From an uncultured Lachnospiraceae bacterium (lineage in GTDB: Bacteria > Bacillota > Clostridia > Lachnospirales > Lachnospiraceae), in assembly GCA_902489925.1 (NCBI GenBank), contig CABUBX010000009.1, forward strand, positions 1 to 33,983: a stretch of 33,983 nucleotides of DNA, given 5' to 3'. Below are positions 32,292-33,983 of this stretch, in pieces. How positions within the stretch are numbered: position 1 is the first letter of the stretch; every line of letters starts with the position of its first letter. The position numbers were made by a program, and so were the translations under genes. Below the pieces are notes generated by a model, which did no database searches, was not told the origin of the DNA, and saw only the letters and a list, made by a program, of their open reading frames with translations.

Positions 32292-33668
32292 TCACCCACT
32301 AATTTTTGCCCATTTTCCGCTGAAAAAGCGAATTGTAAATAAAACAGTCCTGATTGTCCAGTCAGAAAACATGCCAATCCACACAGCCATCGGTCCGAAG
32401 TTAAATTTTCTTATGAGCACAATACAAAGAAATACACGGCACAGCCACATCGTCAGAGCTGAAACTATCATAGAAAACTTCACATCTCCGGCGCCGCGCA
32501 TACCGTAGGCCGGAATAAAGGCCAGAGTCCATACAATCGGCTTAATTAGCGTAATCCAACCCATCATAAACAGACATAGGGAAGCACTTGTTTTTTCCAT
32601 ACCCCCAAGCACCGTTACCGGCTTTACCACGACAAAAACAAGAAGGCAGCTTACAATAACAACAATTTCTGCAATCAAAGTCACTTTCTTAATATAATAT
32701 TTTGCTTCGTCTTTTCTTCCGGCTCCCATACACTGACCGACAATCGTCATCAAGCCGATGCCGATACCCATAGCCGCTATGCCATTTAAACCTTCAAGAA
32801 TATTCGTCATTGCCTGCGCGGCAATTGCTGCTGTCCCCAATGTTGACACCGTAGACTGAATCGCAAGCTTTCCAAACTGAAACATGCCGTTTTCTATGCC
32901 CGACGGTACTCCGATTTTCAATATTTTTTTAAGCATTCGTTTATCAGGACGTATTTTTAAATAATTTCTAAAGACAATCTCATTCGAAGGTTTACGCAAA
33001 AGAACAAGAATAACAACTGCACAATAGATTCTTGAAAATAACGTCGCAATGGCCGCCCCCGCAATTCCCATATTAAATCCCCATATAAGCATTGCGTTAC
33101 CGCCTACATTTAAAATGTTTGAGGTTACTGAAATTATCATTGGTGTCCTTGTATTTCCCTGCGCTCTGAAAACAGAGGCGCCCGCATCATAAATCCCTAT
33201 AAACGGAAATGACAATGCCGTATAAAAGAAATAGGTTTTTGCCGCACGCATAACATCTTCTTCGACCTGACCAAAAATCAACTTTAAAAGTCCCTCGTTA
33301 AATATGAGACAGACAGCCATTAAAATTGTGGAAAGAAGTGTCACAATAAACATCACCTGACCTGCCGAGTGATTTGCATCTTTTTTATTCTTTCCGCCGA
33401 TATAATGGGCACAAATAATCGCGCCGCCTGCTGAAAGTGCCGCGAAAGCCTGTATCACTAAAATATTCAGAGAATCCACAAGAGATGCTGCTGAAATTGC
33501 TGCCGAGCCCACATTACTTACCATCATCGTGTCTGCTGTTCCCATCATTGAAGCTAAAACCTGCTCAACAGCTACAGGAATTAAAATTTTTCGCAAGTCC
33601 GAATTACTGAACATATGCCCGGTACAAACATTTGCATTTTTAGTTTTAATCTTTTCTTCTCTCATCAT
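32292..33668 (-). CDS. MATE family efflux transporter
   Basis: A 458-residue polytopic transporter with about twelve helices. KILIPVAVEQVLASMMGTADTMMVS at the start and VFRAQGNTRTPMIISVTSNILNVGGNAMLI in the middle are typical MATE segments. It is only distantly similar to the other MATE protein in this window. Two adjacent ATG codons (33668 and 33665) lie at the start, without a strong ribosome binding site. It follows the tRNA terminator; a TTGACA lies upstream in the gap but without a good -10 box. Substrate unknown. Confidence 0.9.
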   Translation of the reverse strand: MMREEKIKTKNANVCTGHMFSNSDLRKILIPVAVEQVLASMMGTADTMMVSNVGSAAISAASLVDSLNILVIQAFAALSAGGAIICAHYIGGKNKKDANHSAGQVMFIVTLLSTILMAVCLIFNEGLLKLIFGQVEEDVMRAAKTYFFYTALSFPFIGIYDAGASVFRAQGNTRTPMIISVTSNILNVGGNAMLIWGFNMGIAGAAIATLFSRIYCAVVILVLLRKPSNEIVFRNYLKIRPDKRMLKKILKIGVPSGIENGMFQFGKLAIQSTVSTLGTAAIAAQAMTNILEGLNGIAAMGIGIGLMTIVGQCMGAGRKDEAKYYIKKVTLIAEIVVIVSCLLVFVVVKPVTVLGGMEKTSASLCLFMMGWITLIKPIVWTLAFIPAYGMRGAGDVKFSMIVSALTMWLCRVFLCIVLIRKFNFGPMAVWIGMFSDWTIRTVLFTIRFFSGKWAKISG

Positions 33669-33715
33669 TAATGCACCGCTTTTTTCAAAATTTCATACCA
33701 TTTGTCAAAGAAAAA

Positions 33716-33742
33716 AGTCCCTATATAAATTATATAAGGACT
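33716..33742 (-). terminator. Terminator of the tRNA cluster
   Basis: A 12-bp stem (arms 33716-33727 and 33731-33742) with one G/T wobble pair and a 3-base loop runs into a T-tract on the minus strand, 7 bases after the tRNA-Arg 3' end. Confidence 0.88.
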
Positions 33743-33748
33743 TGAAAA

Positions 33749-33822
<74 letters not shown>

Positions 33823-33837
33823 ATATTAAATTTTAAA

Positions 33838-33923
33838 TGCCGGCGACCGGAATCGAACCGGTACGGGCGATTAGGCCCGCAGGATTTTAAGTCCTGTGCG
33901 TCTACCTGTTCCGCCACGCCGGC
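33838..33923 (-). tRNA. tRNA-Leu (anticodon TAA)
   Basis: An 86-base class II tRNA: acceptor GCCGGCG with CGCCGGC, anticodon loop CTTAAAA giving TAA, a long variable arm (GCGGGC pairing with GCCCGT) and T-loop GGTTCGATTCC. CCA is not encoded. Confidence 0.95.
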
Positions 33924-33928
33924 ATTAA

Positions 33929-33983
33929 TGGGGCCTACAGGGCTCGAACCTGTGACCCTCTGCTTGTAAGGCAGATGCTCTCC
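33929..33983 (-). tRNA. tRNA-Val (anticodon TAC), 3' part
   Basis: The last 55 bases of a tRNA whose 5' end lies beyond the window. The anticodon loop CTTACAA gives TAC, followed by AGGGTCACAGGTTCGAGCC and an acceptor end AGGCCCC. CCA is not encoded. Confidence 0.85.

Noticed and set aside
33669..33710. Promoter for the right-hand MATE gene from the TTGACA upstream
   Set aside because: No acceptable -10 box lies 16-18 bases away; the stretch there is nearly all A.

Overview
This window looks like chromosomal DNA of a low-to-mid G+C Firmicute, most likely a Clostridia of the Lachnospiraceae type. The reasons are the long-form LeuA, a CspB/CspC-like S8 peptidase, the cdaA-cdaR pair, AGGAGG-type ribosome binding sites with frequent TTG starts, and tRNA genes without an encoded CCA. 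I see no phage, transposase, CRISPR array or rRNA. Except for one AraC-type regulator at the left, every gene lies on the minus strand, so the window is best read from right to left. No gene-free stretch exceeds 300 bases; the longest, about 290 bases upstream of clpX, holds two promoters, a palindrome and the htrA terminator.

Layout in the direction of transcription. 33983-33716: three tRNA genes (Val partial, Leu, Arg) and their terminator. 33668-32292: a MATE transporter. 32252-25794: one long unit starting at a strong sigma-A-type promoter. It holds two genes for Lachnospiraceae-type membrane proteins of unknown function (the second split by a frameshift), then cdaA and cdaR (c-di-AMP synthesis), an HPr-like phosphocarrier, leuA and a GNAT acetyltransferase, and ends at a terminator. 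25705-24343: a GtrB-like glycosyltransferase and its GtrA-like flippase. 24335-22455: an HtrA-type protease behind three TTCACA repeats spaced 11 bp. 22407-18404: a proteostasis operon of a ClpX-like unfoldase, a CspB-like S8 peptidase and an acidic zinc-ribbon protein. 18284-16438: an M18 aminopeptidase and a decayed metallo-beta-lactamase-fold pseudogene. 16430-15024: ridA and degV. 14990-11123: secA and prfB, the latter with its programmed +1 frameshift. About 10954-2732: a PP2C phosphatase, a transmembrane Ser/Thr kinase, a 115-residue membrane protein and a 1764-residue membrane-anchored surface protein, possibly followed by a second MATE transporter (2689-1358). At the left edge are the divergent AraC regulator and the start of another metallo-beta-lactamase-fold gene, which is the intact relative of the pseudogene.

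The best candidate for an undescribed system is the kinase/phosphatase/small membrane protein/giant surface protein cassette. Its genes overlap or nearly abut, so they are probably translated together. The layout suggests a phospho-signalling module tied to a surface protein that stays in the membrane rather than being anchored to the wall by sortase. Other points of interest are the conserved membrane proteins ahead of cdaA, the doubly promoted ClpX-S8 protease operon, and the response-regulator-like repeats ahead of htrA. All functions are inferred from sequence motifs read by eye; no database search was run.
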